A DNA stretch of 5,834 nt from an uncultured Clostridia bacterium (GTDB lineage Bacteria; Bacillota; Clostridia; Christensenellales; Borkfalkiaceae), in contig CANROI010000091.1 of NCBI GenBank assembly GCA_947632165.1, positions 1 to 5,834 of the forward strand, read 5' to 3'. How positions within the stretch are numbered: the stretch's first letter is position 1; every line of letters begins with the position of its first letter. Made by a program: the position numbers and the translations under genes. Below are positions 5,489 to 5,834 of the stretch, piece by piece. The notes under the pieces are model-generated. The model saw only the letters and a list, made by a program, of their open reading frames with translations, ran no database searches and was not told the origin of the DNA.

Positions 5489-5834
5489 ACCAACACGCGC
5501 TCCGTCTGGAATTGGACAAAATACTCTCCGCCGCGGCGGGCTATGCCGTGCTCGACGGCGGCAGGGCGGCGGTGCTCGCCCTCGAGCCGATGAGGGATTA
5601 TCCCGAGGCAAAGCGCGCGCTCGCGCTCACGGGCGAGGCGCTCTGCCTGCTCTTCGAGCTCGGATCCGGGCATGTCGAATACTTTCCGCCCCTCGGCGAC
5701 AGTTTGGAGCGCGCGGAAAAGGGCTCCGTACTCGCCTGCAAGGAGCTGACCGAGATCGCGATGCTCCTGCGCGCGGCGCGCCTTCTCTACCGCTCGGTAC
5801 GCGCCTTCGGGAACGAACAGACCGAGGGCATGCG
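5485..5834 (+). CDS. mutS2: MutS2 family ATPase/endonuclease, 5' part only
   Basis: Only 116 complete codons are visible before the right edge. The N-terminus fits MutS2: LELDKILSAAAGYAV (8-22), then EAKRALALTGEAL (41-53), LGDSLERAEKGSVL (70-83) and LTEIAMLLRAARLLYRS (88-104), which belong to the helical N-terminal/core region. The ATPase (Walker) motifs and the C-terminal Smr nuclease domain expected in MutS2 would lie outside the window, so I cannot confirm them. MutS2 lacks the mismatch-binding domain of MutS. It has been linked to suppression of recombination and, in Bacillus subtilis, to sensing and splitting collided ribosomes. The start has a good AGGAG (5474-5478) 6 nt upstream, and the ATG overlaps the U32 stop codon (5485-5488), indicating coupled translation. 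A U32 gene next to mutS2 is, to my recollection, a familiar clostridial arrangement. Confidence 0.88.
   Translation, partial: MNQHALRLELDKILSAAAGYAVLDGGRAAVLALEPMRDYPEAKRALALTGEALCLLFELGSGHVEYFPPLGDSLERAEKGSVLACKELTEIAMLLRAARLLYRSVRAFGNEQTEGM

Overview
The window looks like a piece of a GC-rich Firmicutes chromosome, probably a Clostridia-type gut lineage. This rests on the gene families (UvrC, a Cof-type HAD phosphatase, a long U32/DUF3656 protein, MutS2), on sigma-A-like promoters and on GGAG-type ribosome binding sites. The species is an inference and cannot be fixed from this sequence.

Left part (1-341, minus strand): the 5' part of a gene for a small membrane protein with two cytoplasmic CxxC zinc ribbons, a Pro/Ala/Glu linker and one transmembrane helix. 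It runs off the left edge.

Middle part (342-697): a divergent intergenic region that is dense with signals. A leftward promoter (521-549) would start a leader of about 175 nt for the zinc-ribbon gene. That leader holds a stem-closed domain (425-516), then an intrinsic terminator (hairpin 381-403, U-tract 372-380), then a strong ribosome binding site. The terminator can be replaced by an alternative hairpin (389-397 with 415-423). This is the layout of a riboswitch or other transcription attenuator, and I do not recognise its class. A perfect 37-bp GC-rich palindrome (574-610) lies between this promoter and a rightward one (653-681).

Right part (698-5834, plus strand): a tight operon uvrC - Cof/HAD phosphatase - U32/DUF3656 (RlhA-like) - mutS2. 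It has ATGA overlaps at two junctions and a 16-nt gap at the third. UvrC makes the dual incision in nucleotide excision repair. The U32 protein belongs to the group that includes the 23S rRNA hydroxylation factor RlhA. MutS2 is known both for suppressing recombination and for rescuing collided ribosomes. The operon therefore mixes DNA repair with ribosome modification and quality control. uvrC has almost no 5' leader and no visible ribosome binding site, unlike the other genes here. mutS2 is cut by the right edge.

The genes are ordinary. The part most likely to be undescribed is the structured leader of the zinc-ribbon gene.
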